Assembly: GCA_913774845.1 (NCBI GenBank)
Contig: CAJYJO010000015.1
Location: 1-64,000 of the forward strand
From: an uncultured Microbacterium sp.
Lineage (GTDB): Bacteria; Actinomycetota; Actinomycetes; Actinomycetales; Microbacteriaceae
Direction of reading: 5' to 3'
DNA: 64,000 bases
The position numbers were made by a program, and so were the translations under genes. This document shows, in pieces, positions 23,373 to 32,271 of the stretch. Numbering within the stretch: position 1 is the stretch's first letter; each line of letters begins with the position of its first letter. The notes beneath the pieces were generated by a model. It worked only from the letters and a program-made list of their open reading frames with translations. It searched no databases and was not told where the DNA came from.

Positions 23373-25534
23373 TGTCCATGAGCTCCGCCGACACCCACTG
23401 CCCCTACTGCGCGCTGCAGTGCGCCATGACCGTCACGCACGACAGCGCCACGACGATCACGGGCCGCGACTTCCCCACCAACCGGGGAGGACTCTGCGCC
23501 AAGGGCTGGACGTCGGCGGAGCTCCTGGCATCCCCCCATCGACTCCGGATGCCGCTGATGCGCCGCCCCGACGGCACCCTCGCCGAGACCACGTGGGATG
23601 AGGCTCTGGATGCCGTGGCCGCGGCGTTCCGCGACACGAAAGCCACCCACGGACCCGACGCCAACGCCATCTTCGGCGGCGGCGGACTGACCAACGAGAA
23701 GGCGTACCAGCTCGGCAAGTTCGCCCGCGTCGCGCTCGGCACCTCGCGCATCGACTACAACGGCCGGTTCTGCATGTCGTCGGCGGCAGCGGCATCCAAT
23801 CGGGCCTTCGGGATGGACCGGGGCCTGCCTTTCCCCGTCACCGACCTCGACGACGCGCGGACCATCCTGCTGCTCGGCTCGAACGTCGCCGCGACCATGC
23901 CGCCGTTCCTCGCCCACCTCGCCGGGGCGCGTGCCGCGGGCGGCCTGATCGTCGTCGACCCGCGCCGCTCCGCCACCGCGCGCCTCACCGAAGACGGCGC
24001 CGGCACCCACCTGCAGCCCGCACCCGGCACCGACCTGCCGCTGCTGCTCGGCCTCACCCACATCGTCATCGCCGAAGGCCTCGCCGACAGCGCGTATATA
24101 GAGGAGCGCACGAGCGGCTTCGACGCCCTGCGCCGATCGGTCGCCGCGTGGTGGCCCGAGCGCACCTCCTCGACCACCGGCATCCCCGTCGCCCAGCTCC
24201 GCGAGACCGCACGGCGTCTCGGCGCGGGCGGCGCGTACATCCTCACGGGCCGCGGCGTCGAGCAGCACGTCGACGGCACCGCCACCGCGACCGCCGCGAT
24301 CAACCTCGCGCTCGTGCTCGGCCTCGTCGGCCGCGACGGCTCGGGCTACGGCACCCTCACCGGCCAGGGCAACGGCCAGGGCGGACGCGAGCACGGCCAG
24401 AAGGCCGACCAGCTGCCCGGCTACCGTTCCATCCGAGACTCCGAAGCGCGCCGACACGTGGCCGGGGTGTGGGGCGTGGATGCCGACGAGCTTCCGGATG
24501 CCGGCATCCCGGCCACCGCCCTGCTCGGCGAACTGGGCGGGCCGGTGAAGACGCTGCTGGTCGCCGGCTCCAACGTCGTCGTCTCGGCGCCTGACGTCGA
24601 CGCGCTGCGGGAGCGACTCCTGGCCCTCGACACCCTCGTCGTGTGCGACTTCTTCCTCAGCGAGACCGCGGAGCTCGCCGACATCGTCCTTCCCGTGTTG
24701 CAGTGGGCCGAGGAGGAGGGAACGATGACCTCGCTCGAGGGCCGGGTCATCCGCCGCCGCCGCGCGCTGGCCGCGCCCGAGGGAGCCCGCAGCGAACTGT
24801 GGATCATGGCCGAGATCGCGCGGCGCCTGAGCGCGGCATCCACCTGGTCGACCGATCCGGCCGAGGTGTTCGACGAGCTGGCCCGCGCATCGGAGGGCGG
24901 CGTCGCCGACTACTCCGGCCTGTCGCACGCGCTGCTCGATACGGGCGTCGAGGCCTACTGGCCGTACCGCTCCGAGAGCACCCCGCGGCCCTTCACCGAG
25001 CGCTTCGCCCATGCCGACGGCCGGGCTCGTCTCGTGCCGGTGGATGCCACTCCCCCAGCGCCCACCGACCGCGGCGCCGAGCTGACCCTCGTCACCGGCC
25101 GCTACCTGCAGCAGTACCAGTCGGGCACGCAAACCCGGCGGGTCGGTGAGCTGAACGGCGCGCGCCCCGAGGCGCGGCTCGAGATCCATCCCGCGACCGC
25201 GTCGCGTCTCGGCATCCGGGAGGACGCGCTCGTCGCGGTGTCGAACGAGCGCGGCACGGTGCGGGCGCGGGCGACGGTGACGACCGACATCCGCCACGAC
25301 ACCGTCTTCCTGCCGTTCCACTACGCCGGCGACGAATGCGCGAACCGCTTGACCGAGGCGATCGTCGACCCGACGTCGGCGATGCCGGAGTTCAAGCGCA
25401 CGCGGGTGACCGTGACTCCGGATGCCGCGGTGCCCGTCGCCTTCCCCGCCGCGCACGAGCCGGTCGGGGTCTCGGTCGTGGGTGGGCCCCTCGGCAGGGC
25501 CAGCGCGTCGACGAAGGAGGGTCTGCATGTCTGA
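23372..25534 (+). CDS. nasA: Assimilatory nitrate reductase catalytic subunit
   Basis: A 720-residue molybdopterin oxidoreductase. The N-terminal [4Fe-4S] ligands are C10, C13, C17 and C42 (HCPYCALQC...GGLCAKG). The central Mo-bis-MGD domains contain GGGGLTNEKAYQLGKF, a probable molybdenum ligand C in YNGRFCMSSAAAASNRAFG and GQGNGQGGREHGQKADQLPGYR; a C-terminal molydopterin-binding domain contains TGRYLQQYQSGTQTRR. It lacks the NasC-type C-terminal [2Fe-2S] extension; that module is instead on the next gene. It reduces nitrate to nitrite in the cytoplasm. Confidence 0.95.
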   Translation: MSMSSADTHCPYCALQCAMTVTHDSATTITGRDFPTNRGGLCAKGWTSAELLASPHRLRMPLMRRPDGTLAETTWDEALDAVAAAFRDTKATHGPDANAIFGGGGLTNEKAYQLGKFARVALGTSRIDYNGRFCMSSAAAASNRAFGMDRGLPFPVTDLDDARTILLLGSNVAATMPPFLAHLAGARAAGGLIVVDPRRSATARLTEDGAGTHLQPAPGTDLPLLLGLTHIVIAEGLADSAYIEERTSGFDALRRSVAAWWPERTSSTTGIPVAQLRETARRLGAGGAYILTGRGVEQHVDGTATATAAINLALVLGLVGRDGSGYGTLTGQGNGQGGREHGQKADQLPGYRSIRDSEARRHVAGVWGVDADELPDAGIPATALLGELGGPVKTLLVAGSNVVVSAPDVDALRERLLALDTLVVCDFFLSETAELADIVLPVLQWAEEEGTMTSLEGRVIRRRRALAAPEGARSELWIMAEIARRLSAASTWSTDPAEVFDELARASEGGVADYSGLSHALLDTGVEAYWPYRSESTPRPFTERFAHADGRARLVPVDATPPAPTDRGAELTLVTGRYLQQYQSGTQTRRVGELNGARPEARLEIHPATASRLGIREDALVAVSNERGTVRARATVTTDIRHDTVFLPFHYAGDECANRLTEAIVDPTSAMPEFKRTRVTVTPDAAVPVAFPAAHEPVGVSVVGGPLGRASASTKEGLHV

Positions 25535-27092
25535 GCGTGTGGTGCTGGTGGGCTACGGTCCCGTCGGAGCGCGGCTCATCGAGGGGCTGCTGCCCGCGGT
25601 CCGCGAGGGGCGCATCGACCTCACGGTGGTCGGTGCCGAGACTCATGACGTCTACAACCGCGTTCTGCTCGCCGAATATGCCGTCGGGCGCATGGAGCGC
25701 GAAAGCCTCGATATGGACGACCGCCGCATCGCCGAAGAGGCAGGAGTGCGTTTCGTGTTGGGGTCGGCGGTGGTGGGCGTGGACCGTCACCGTCGCATGG
25801 TGCGCCTGCACAATGGCATCCGCCTCGACTACGACCGGCTCGTGCTCGCGACCGGCGCCCGGGCGAACGTCCCCACCCTCGCGGGGATGGAACGGGCGCG
25901 GCGCGATCGGGCGTCGGTAGCGGCCACCCCCGCGGACCTCGACCTCGGCGGCGCGCCGCTCCCCCGCGGAGTCGTCGCGCTCCGCGACCTCGCCGACGCC
26001 GAGCACGTGCGCGCGGCCGTGTCGGCCGGGCAGCGGATCGTCGTGCTCGGCGCGGGCGTGCTCGGGATGGAACTCGCGCTGGCCGCCGCCGAAGCCGGCG
26101 CCGAGGTGGTGGTCGCGTACCACTCCGCCGCCCCGATGAATCGCACCCTCGACGAGAACGGCGGACGCGTGCTCGCCGCCGCGGCCGAGGCCGCCGGCGT
26201 CGAGATGGCGCATCACGCGCGCGCCGAGAGCATCCTGCTCCGCTACGACGACCACGGCCACGCCTGGTTCGACGGTCTCGTGTGCGCCGACGGCAAGGTG
26301 CTCGCCGGTGACCTGCTCGTGCTGTCGTGCGGGGTCGCGGCGCGCACCGAGGTGGCATCGCTCGCCGGCCTCGCCACCTCGACCGGCATCCTCGTCGACG
26401 GCTCGTCGCGCTCGTGGACCGACCCGAACGTCTTCGCGATCGGCGACTGCGCCCACGTCGCCGACCCCGCCGACGCGGGCGACGACGGCCGCGTGCCGGG
26501 CGGCCCGAGCGGCCTCGTCGGTCCGGGCTGGCGCCAGGCCGACCGGCTCGCCGCGCTGCTGTCGACGGGTACCGAGGCACCTGCCGCCGCCGAGCGGCCC
26601 AGCGTCGTCATGCTCAAGGCCGAGGGCATCGACGTCGTCGCCGGAGGCGCGGTCGACGCCGACCCGTTCTCGCACGCCCCCGGATGCCACGGCCCCCAGG
26701 TCACGCTCTGGGCCGACCCCGCGCGCGGCGCCTACGTCAAACTCGTCACGGTCGACGGCGTGCTTTCCGGCTTCGTCGCGGTCGGGATGCCGCGCACCGG
26801 CGCCGAACTGACGCTGCTGTTCGAACGCGGGTCGGAACTGCCCGCCGACCGCTCCTCGCTGCTGCGGCTCGACGCGCCGGATGCCGGGATGGCGGTGGTG
26901 GCGGACCCCTTCGCCGCCGACGCCACGGTGTGCTGGTGCAACGGCGTCAGCGCCGGAGCCATCCGCGAGGCGGCGGCGGCCGGCGAGCCGACCGTGGCGT
27001 GTGTGAAAGCCGCGACCCGCGCGGGCACCGGCTGCGGCGGCTGCGTCGGCCGGATCACCGAGCTGCTGGCCCGGGAGGCCGTGCCGGCGTGA
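25527..27092 (+). CDS. nasB: FAD/[2Fe-2S] electron-transfer subunit of assimilatory nitrate reductase
   Basis: A 521-residue NirB-like flavoprotein without the sulfite/nitrite reductase domain. It shows an FAD fold (VVLVGYGPVGARLIEG), an NAD(P) fold (RIVVLGAGVLGMELALAAAEAGAEVV), NVFAIGDCAH, and a C-terminal BFD-like [2Fe-2S] domain with C469, C471, C503 and C506. It would pass electrons from NAD(P)H to NasA. The ATG 25527 with an AAGGAGGG site overlaps the nasA stop by 8 bp. No nitrite reductase gene follows in this window. Confidence 0.93.
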   Translation: MSERVVLVGYGPVGARLIEGLLPAVREGRIDLTVVGAETHDVYNRVLLAEYAVGRMERESLDMDDRRIAEEAGVRFVLGSAVVGVDRHRRMVRLHNGIRLDYDRLVLATGARANVPTLAGMERARRDRASVAATPADLDLGGAPLPRGVVALRDLADAEHVRAAVSAGQRIVVLGAGVLGMELALAAAEAGAEVVVAYHSAAPMNRTLDENGGRVLAAAAEAAGVEMAHHARAESILLRYDDHGHAWFDGLVCADGKVLAGDLLVLSCGVAARTEVASLAGLATSTGILVDGSSRSWTDPNVFAIGDCAHVADPADAGDDGRVPGGPSGLVGPGWRQADRLAALLSTGTEAPAAAERPSVVMLKAEGIDVVAGGAVDADPFSHAPGCHGPQVTLWADPARGAYVKLVTVDGVLSGFVAVGMPRTGAELTLLFERGSELPADRSSLLRLDAPDAGMAVVADPFAADATVCWCNGVSAGAIREAAAAGEPTVACVKAATRAGTGCGGCVGRITELLAREAVPA

Positions 27093-27133
27093 TGCGGGTC
27101 GCCCCGCGTGTTCTCGGCCCGGCGCGTGCCGCG

Positions 27134-27212
27134 CTCCGGAAAAACGGCCGCGATCTCGCCGCCCGACACCCGAGCACTCCGGCAGAACCGGCGACGCTCC
27201 GGAGCCCGGCAC
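27134..27212 (+). repeat. Divergent copy of the 58-kb intergenic repeat
   Basis: This segment begins CTCCGGAAAAACGGC and ends CTCCGGAGCCCGGCAC, the same boundary blocks as the 99-bp repeats at 58201 and 58364. The interior has diverged. It occupies the 244-bp gap between nasB and the LysE gene, which holds no gene. Confidence 0.55.
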
Positions 27213-27336
27213 ACCCACCCGACCGACACCACCGGACCACCCGGCCACCACCCGCCCAGACGACCGTGCGTCGAGCGACCGGCCCGCAGGTCGAGTCCGC
27301 GAGAGACGCGGAACGCCCAGGCAGTACAGTTCACGC

Positions 27337-27969
27337 ATGCCTCCGATCGAGACCCTCCTGGCGTTCGTCGCCGCGGCGGTCGTGCTCATCGTCATCCCGG
27401 GTCCGGGCGTGCTCTTCGTGATCGGGCGTTCGCTCGCGCTCGGCCGCCGCGCGGGACTGCTGAGCGTTCTCGGCAATGCGCTCGGCAACATCCCCGCGAT
27501 CCTCGCCGTCGCGTTCGGCATCGGCGCTCTCGTGGCGTCGTCGATCGTCGCCTTCACGATCCTCAAGGTCGTCGGGGCCGCGTACCTCGTGTACCTCGGC
27601 ATCCAGGCCATCCGTCATCGCCACGACCACGTCTCCGCTCCCACGCGCGTGCCGACCTCGCGCTGGACGCTGCTGCGTCAAGGCTTCGTGGTCGGCGTGA
27701 CCAACCCGAAGACCATCGCGTTCTTCGTCGCGGTGCTGCCGCAGTTCGTCGATCCGCACGCGGGCGCCGTGTGGCTGCAGCTTCTCGAGCTCGGCCTGAT
27801 CTTCCAGGTGCTCGCCGTCATCTGCGACTCGATCTGGGCGGTGGCGGCGGGAACCGCGCGCACCTGGTTCGCCCGCTCCCCCCGGCGTCTCTCGGCACTG
27901 TCGGGAACCGGCGGCTTCCTCATGATCGGCCTCGGCGGCGCGCTCGCGCTGTCGGGCGCGAAGAGCTGA
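27337..27969 (+). CDS. LysE-family amino acid/metabolite exporter
   Basis: A 210-residue membrane protein with about six hydrophobic segments. The N-terminal LIVIPGPGVLFVIGRSLALGRRAGLLSVLGNALGN is the RhtB/LysE signature. The family exports amino acids, homoserine lactone-like compounds or other small polar solutes. It stands alone, convergent with the FAD oxidoreductase at 28144, and shares with it a long inverted repeat downstream. Confidence 0.92.
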   Translation: MPPIETLLAFVAAAVVLIVIPGPGVLFVIGRSLALGRRAGLLSVLGNALGNIPAILAVAFGIGALVASSIVAFTILKVVGAAYLVYLGIQAIRHRHDHVSAPTRVPTSRWTLLRQGFVVGVTNPKTIAFFVAVLPQFVDPHAGAVWLQLLELGLIFQVLAVICDSIWAVAAGTARTWFARSPRRLSALSGTGGFLMIGLGGALALSGAKS

Positions 27970-28058
27970 CGGCCGACTCGCCTGGGTTGACGGAGGCTGA
28001 GCGCCGATTGTCGTCGGGGAATCGAGTAGGCGCGCGTGGCGGTCCGGCGCAGCGTCGC

Positions 28059-28161
28059 GGCTCGTCGAACTCCTGAGCCTTCACGCCCCGGCACTGCTGC
28101 GCCGCGGCAGCGTCCGGCATTGGCCCCGCCGACCAGCGATTGCTCAGGAGTTGCGCGAGCC
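28059..28161. repeat. Imperfect 19-bp inverted repeat between convergent genes
   Basis: GGCTCGTCGAACTCCTGAG (28059-28077) faces CTCAGGAGTTGCGCGAGCC (28143-28161), complementary at 17 of 19 positions with a 65-bp interval. The right arm holds the stop codon of the FAD oxidoreductase. The same block forms the 3' end of the GDPD gene at 58531. Confidence 0.6.
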
Positions 28162-29637
28162 GCCCCGCACGCCCAGGTCCGCGGATGCCGCGCCCTCGAG
28201 CCGCGCCCCGTCGGGGGCGTAGCGCGAGCCGTCGACGGGGCTGTCCCACGAGCGTTCCGCGTCGTTCCAGGTCAGCGGGGCCGGGGCGACGACGGCGCGC
28301 GTCTGCCCGTCGATGGTCGACACCGCGGCCGTGCGCAGCCCTTGGCGCGACACCACGCCGGCGCCCTCGGCCGGACGCCTGGTCGGCGCGGGAGCCGCCG
28401 CGGCGAGCGCGCGGGCTGCGACGCCGAAACGACGCCCCGCCTCGCCGATCCCCCGGCCCAGGTCGGCCGGGACCGTCAGGCGCGTGCCTATCGTGCGCAT
28501 CCACTGCGGCCGGTCGCCGCGCGAGACGCCCCGGATCTCGTCGCTCAACCGCATCGCCGCGGCGGGTGCATTGGTGAGCCCCCACCCCGCGTATCCGGTG
28601 GCGAATCGCAGTCGGCCCAGGCCCCGCGGCATCCCCCCGATGAACGGCACGAGGTTGTGCGACTGGTAATCCTGTCCGGACCAGCGCGCGATCTCGTCGC
28701 CGACCGGGAGGGTGCGTCGCGCCCACGCGGCGAGTCCCTCGGCGAGCGCGACCTCGGACCGCGCCGACCCGACCGGATGCCGAGCCCCGGTCACGACGAG
28801 CGCGGTGCGCCCCGAAGAGGTCGGGGTGGCGACGACGCTGCGGCCGTCGGTGCCGACCTCGCTCCACATGCCGCCCGGGGCTTCGGCGTCGCCCTCCATT
28901 TCGAACGCGATCGCCCACGAGCGCAGCGCGCGCGTTTTGAGGTCGTAGAGTCCGCGACGCGTGATCGGCGTTCCCGTCGCGAGCACGATCGTGTCGCCGT
29001 GGAGCGGTCCCTTGGCGGTCTCGACGCGACCGGCGGGCAGTGCGCGCACGTCGTCGACACGGACGCCGGTGTGCAGCACCGCCCCCGCCGCCACGGCCGC
29101 GCGGGCGAGGTCTGCGGTGAGCCGCGCCGGGTCGAGGGCCAGCTGGTCGTCGAGGGCGACCGCGCGCACGGGGGTACGCCCGCCGAAGTCGCCGGGGGCG
29201 TCCTCGCGGATGCCGAGGCCCGCCTCACGAGCCGCGTCGCGCACGGCGTCGAGCGCGGAATCGGTGGCCAGCCCCCGCCCGAAGGTGAAGGCGGTGCGGC
29301 GGTCGGCGGCACCCCCGGCCCGGTCGGCGAGCCACTCCAGGCCCGCGCGGTTCGCGTCGACGTAAGCGCGCACGAGGCTCGCCGGGTGGTGGGCGCGCAG
29401 CGCCGCAAGAGTGGTGCCCTGCAGAACGGATGCCATCCCCACCGACGCCCCGGTCGCGCCCTGTCCCACCTCGCCGGCGTCGACCACCGCGACGTCGACG
29501 CCCGCCTCGGCGAGCATCACGGCGGTCGAGAGCCCGGTGATCCCCGCGCCGACGATGACGACGTCGTGCCGCGCGTCGGGCTCGAAGGCGGAGCCCTGCA
29601 CGGGCGTCTGGTCGCGGTGCCACAGCGGAGAGGTCAT
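28144..29637 (-). CDS. DadA-like FAD oxidoreductase with a decayed Rieske domain
   Basis: A 497-residue flavoprotein. The N-terminus (DVVIVGAGITGLSTAVMLAEAGVDVAVVDAG) is a DAO-type FAD fold; the DAO domain continues to about residue 360 (ATGYAGWGLTNAPAAAMRLSDEI). Residues about 425-490 align in outline with the Rieske domain usually found at this end of the family (LTWNDAERSW.SP..GSRYAPDG..LEG). However, the first Cys-x-His motif is missing and the second C-P-x-H is S-P-V-D, so no [2Fe-2S] cluster can bind. It probably oxidises an amine or amino acid. Start ATG 29637 is chosen by homology; it is divergent from a TetR gene 240 bp away. Confidence 0.88.
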   Translation of the reverse strand: MTSPLWHRDQTPVQGSAFEPDARHDVVIVGAGITGLSTAVMLAEAGVDVAVVDAGEVGQGATGASVGMASVLQGTTLAALRAHHPASLVRAYVDANRAGLEWLADRAGGAADRRTAFTFGRGLATDSALDAVRDAAREAGLGIREDAPGDFGGRTPVRAVALDDQLALDPARLTADLARAAVAAGAVLHTGVRVDDVRALPAGRVETAKGPLHGDTIVLATGTPITRRGLYDLKTRALRSWAIAFEMEGDAEAPGGMWSEVGTDGRSVVATPTSSGRTALVVTGARHPVGSARSEVALAEGLAAWARRTLPVGDEIARWSGQDYQSHNLVPFIGGMPRGLGRLRFATGYAGWGLTNAPAAAMRLSDEIRGVSRGDRPQWMRTIGTRLTVPADLGRGIGEAGRRFGVAARALAAAAPAPTRRPAEGAGVVSRQGLRTAAVSTIDGQTRAVVAPAPLTWNDAERSWDSPVDGSRYAPDGARLEGAASADLGVRGGSRNS

Positions 29638-29877
29638 GCGTTCATCCCATCGCGGGCGTCGAGGGCTCGGCATCCGCTTGCCTCGCTCCGCGTGATCGTC
29701 TAACGCTGCCGGGGCGGCGCCGCGCGACGTGGAGTGGGGCGCGGCCGGAGCCATCGGCGAGGCGGTGCCGCACAGCGTGGCGCGGCGTGGCCGGGGCCTG
29801 GCCGGGCGACGTGGGCCGCGGCACGATCGGGCGGTGCCGGGCGGTGGCCGCAGCCGCGTGACGACTAGGCTCGCAGC

Positions 29878-30546
29878 GTGACCGACAGCGCCGCGCCCTC
29901 CAGCCGTACGGCGGTGGTGGCCGCCGCGATCGATCTCTTCGTCGAGCACGGGTACGACCAGACCTCGGTCGAGCAGATCGCACAGGCGGCGGGAGTGTCG
30001 CGCTCGACGTTCTTCCGCCAGTTCGGCGGCAAGGAAGACGTCGTCTTCGCCGACCACGAGGTGCTGCTCGACGAGACGCGCGCCTATCTCGCGCAGCAGC
30101 ACGACGACCCGTGGGCGGCCGTGTGCGAGGCGTCGGTGCGGGTGTTCCGACACTTCGCCGCCGACCCCGAACTCGCCCGCCGCCGGTACAAGATCGTGCG
30201 CGAGATCCCGGGGCTCCGCGACCGCGAGATCGTCACGGTGTTCCGCTACGAGCGCCTCTTCGACCAGTACCTGCGCGAGGCGCTTCCCGGCATCGATCCT
30301 TTGGATGCCGTCGGCTTCGCCGCCCTCGTCACAGCCGTGCACAACCATGTGCTGCGCCGGCTGATGCGGGGCGCCCGGGTGCCGGCATCCGTTCTGCGTC
30401 GCGCTCTCGACGATGCCCTGCGCCGCTACGGCGTGCACCCCGACGGCGATGACGCGGCCGCCGACGACCTGATCGTCGCCGCCTTCCCCCGCCGGATGCC
30501 CGCCGCCGAGGTCACCCGGCGCCTGCGCGCGTCGCTCGGCGACTGA
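29878..30546 (+). CDS. TetR-family transcriptional regulator
   Basis: A 222-residue regulator starting at GTG 29878. The HTH is SVEQIAQAAGVSRSTFFRQFGGKEDVVF, close to the AcrR/MftR-like group. The C-terminal domain is helical with an unknown ligand. It lies between the divergent FAD oxidoreductase and the downstream acyl-CoA dehydrogenase and could control either. A strong stem-loop at 30611 separates it from the dehydrogenase. Confidence 0.9.
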   Translation: MTDSAAPSSRTAVVAAAIDLFVEHGYDQTSVEQIAQAAGVSRSTFFRQFGGKEDVVFADHEVLLDETRAYLAQQHDDPWAAVCEASVRVFRHFAADPELARRRYKIVREIPGLRDREIVTVFRYERLFDQYLREALPGIDPLDAVGFAALVTAVHNHVLRRLMRGARVPASVLRRALDDALRRYGVHPDGDDAAADDLIVAAFPRRMPAAEVTRRLRASLGD

Positions 30547-30610
30547 CGCCCGCCGCGCCCGTCGTGCGCCGGGCGGCGCCCCCGCGTCCCCGCGCTCCTT
30601 TCCCTCGAAT

Positions 30611-30657
30611 GTCCAAGACACCCGGACGTCTCGAGAATCCGTCCGGGTGTTGTGGAC
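30611..30657. terminator. Long stem-loop after the TetR gene
   Basis: Inner arms ACACCCGGAC (30618-30627) and GTCCGGGTGT (30641-30650) are extended by outer GTCC/GGAC pairs around a 3/3 internal loop, with a 13-nt apical loop. Strength and position suit a factor-independent terminator without a clear T-run. Confidence 0.55.
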
Positions 30658-30765
30658 AGTCAACGTGGGGTGAGCCGCAAGCCCGTCCCGTCGGGTCCCG
30701 CGCGCCCTGACCTGCCGGCGCCCGTGGCGGACGTTCGACGGGACTAAGCGTCCACCCGCGTGACA

Positions 30766-30792
30766 CCCAGTACCAACATGAGCGATACTGGG
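30766..30792. promoter_or_regulatory. Operator-like inverted repeat before the acyl-CoA dehydrogenase
   Basis: CCCAGTA (30766-30772) and TACTGGG (30786-30792) are perfect 7-bp arms with a 13-bp spacer, ending 4 bp before the ATG at 30797. Probably a regulator site overlapping the transcription start, perhaps for the neighbouring TetR protein. Confidence 0.45.
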
Positions 30793-30796
30793 AACC

Positions 30797-32038
30797 ATGA
30801 CCATCGACGCCGATGCCCGCACGCTCCCCGGAGAGCGCGTCGCGCACTACGACCTGTTGGGCCGCCGCGACACCGACTACTACGCGGTCTTCGCCGACAT
30901 CCCCGACGCCGACCGTGCCGTCTGGGACGCCGCCAAGACCTTCGCCGACGAGGTCGGCACGCGCATGCAGGGCGAATGGGATGCCGCGACCTACCCCATC
31001 GATCTCGTTCGGCGGATGGGCGAGCTCGAGCTCTTCACCGACGGCATCGAGCACCCCGAGCTGCCGCACACCTCGCCGCTGGCAGCGGGTCTGGTCAACA
31101 TGGAGATCTCGCGCCACGACGGCTCGCTCGCCACAGCGCTCGCCGTGCAGGGCGGGCTCGCGCTGCGCACGCTCGCTTTCTACGGCTCCCCCGAGCAGCA
31201 GCAGCGCTGGCTGAAGCCCCTCGCCGACGGCACTGTCCTCGGCGCCTTCGCGCTGACCGAGCCCGACCACGGCTCCGACTCCGTCTCGCTCGAGACCACC
31301 GCCACCCGCACCGACGACGGCTGGTCGCTGAGCGGAACGAAGAAGTGGATCGGCAACGGCGCCTCCGGCGGCATCACCTTCGTCTGGGCTCGGGTCGAGA
31401 ACGAGGGTGGCGACGACCACGGCAACGTCCGCTGCTTCCTCGTGGAGCAGGACACCCCGGGCTACACGGGCACCGTCATCACCGGCAAGGTGTCGCTTCG
31501 CGGCATCCATCAGGCTCACATCGCGATGGATGACGTGCGCCTTCCCGCGGATGCCGTGCTGCCCGGCACCCACACCTTCAAGGACGCGTCGGTCGTGCTG
31601 TTCGCCACCCGCTCGGGCGTCGCCTGGTCGGCGCTCGGCCACGCGACCGCCTGCTACGAGATCGCGCGCACGTATGCCACCGAGCGCATGCAGTTCGGAA
31701 AGCCCCTCGCGAAGTTCCAGATGGTGCAGGAGCGGCTCGCCCAGATGCTCGACGAGCTCACCGCGATGCAGCTGTACTGCCGCCGTCTGGCCGATCTCGA
31801 ATCGTCCGGCGGCCTGCGCCCCACCCAGGCGTCGCTGGCGAAGTACCACAACACCCGCGCCGCGCGCCGGGTCGCCGCGATCGCCCGCGACCTGCTCGGC
31901 GGAAACGGCATCCTTCTCGAGAACGGCGTCATGCAGCACATGGCCGACATCGAAGCGATCCACACGTACGAGGGGACCGAGAGCGTGCAGGCGCTTCTGC
32001 TCGGCCGCGACATCACCGGCATGAGCGCGTTCGTCTGA
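30797..32038 (+). CDS. Acyl-CoA dehydrogenase (glutaryl-CoA/short-chain type)
   Basis: A 413-residue flavoenzyme. The FAD-binding ALTEPDHGSDSVSLETTA and SGTKKWIGNGASGG are visible, as is the C-terminal catalytic base E392 in IHTYEGTESVQALLLGRDITG, its position in glutaryl-CoA, butyryl-CoA and similar enzymes. The long N-terminal arm (LLGRRDTDYYAVFADIPDADRAVW) also fits that branch. It oxidises an acyl-CoA with electrons passed to electron-transfer flavoprotein. It is monocistronic here. Confidence 0.92.
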   Translation: MTIDADARTLPGERVAHYDLLGRRDTDYYAVFADIPDADRAVWDAAKTFADEVGTRMQGEWDAATYPIDLVRRMGELELFTDGIEHPELPHTSPLAAGLVNMEISRHDGSLATALAVQGGLALRTLAFYGSPEQQQRWLKPLADGTVLGAFALTEPDHGSDSVSLETTATRTDDGWSLSGTKKWIGNGASGGITFVWARVENEGGDDHGNVRCFLVEQDTPGYTGTVITGKVSLRGIHQAHIAMDDVRLPADAVLPGTHTFKDASVVLFATRSGVAWSALGHATACYEIARTYATERMQFGKPLAKFQMVQERLAQMLDELTAMQLYCRRLADLESSGGLRPTQASLAKYHNTRAARRVAAIARDLLGGNGILLENGVMQHMADIEAIHTYEGTESVQALLLGRDITGMSAFV

Positions 32039-32271
32039 CCCCGGATGCCGCTGTGTCGGCGCCCACGGTCAAGGACGCGAGACCGCAGTCGTTCGCCGAG
32101 AACGCTCGCGATACGCCGCGATCGCCTGTGGTCTCGACGATCGCGGGCGGTTTCGCGGCGGTTATCACGTGGCGTAGGGCCACGCGGGAGCGCGGCCTCG
32201 GGCCCTAATCCCGCGCCCGGGCGTGCGCAAGACGCGTGAGCGATGTCGGGGCCTCCCGCTAACGTCGTCGC

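Noticed and set aside
23300..25528. Very long open frame (over 700 codons) antisense to nasA; similar frames oppose nasB, the helicase and others
   Set aside because: High GC keeps antisense frames free of stops. The translations are Arg/Gly/Ala-rich without family motifs, while the opposite strand encodes well-conserved enzymes.
32039..32271. Gene in the gap between the acyl-CoA dehydrogenase and the AI-2E protein
   Set aside because: Short frames are Arg-rich shadows with no start signal or conserved sequence.
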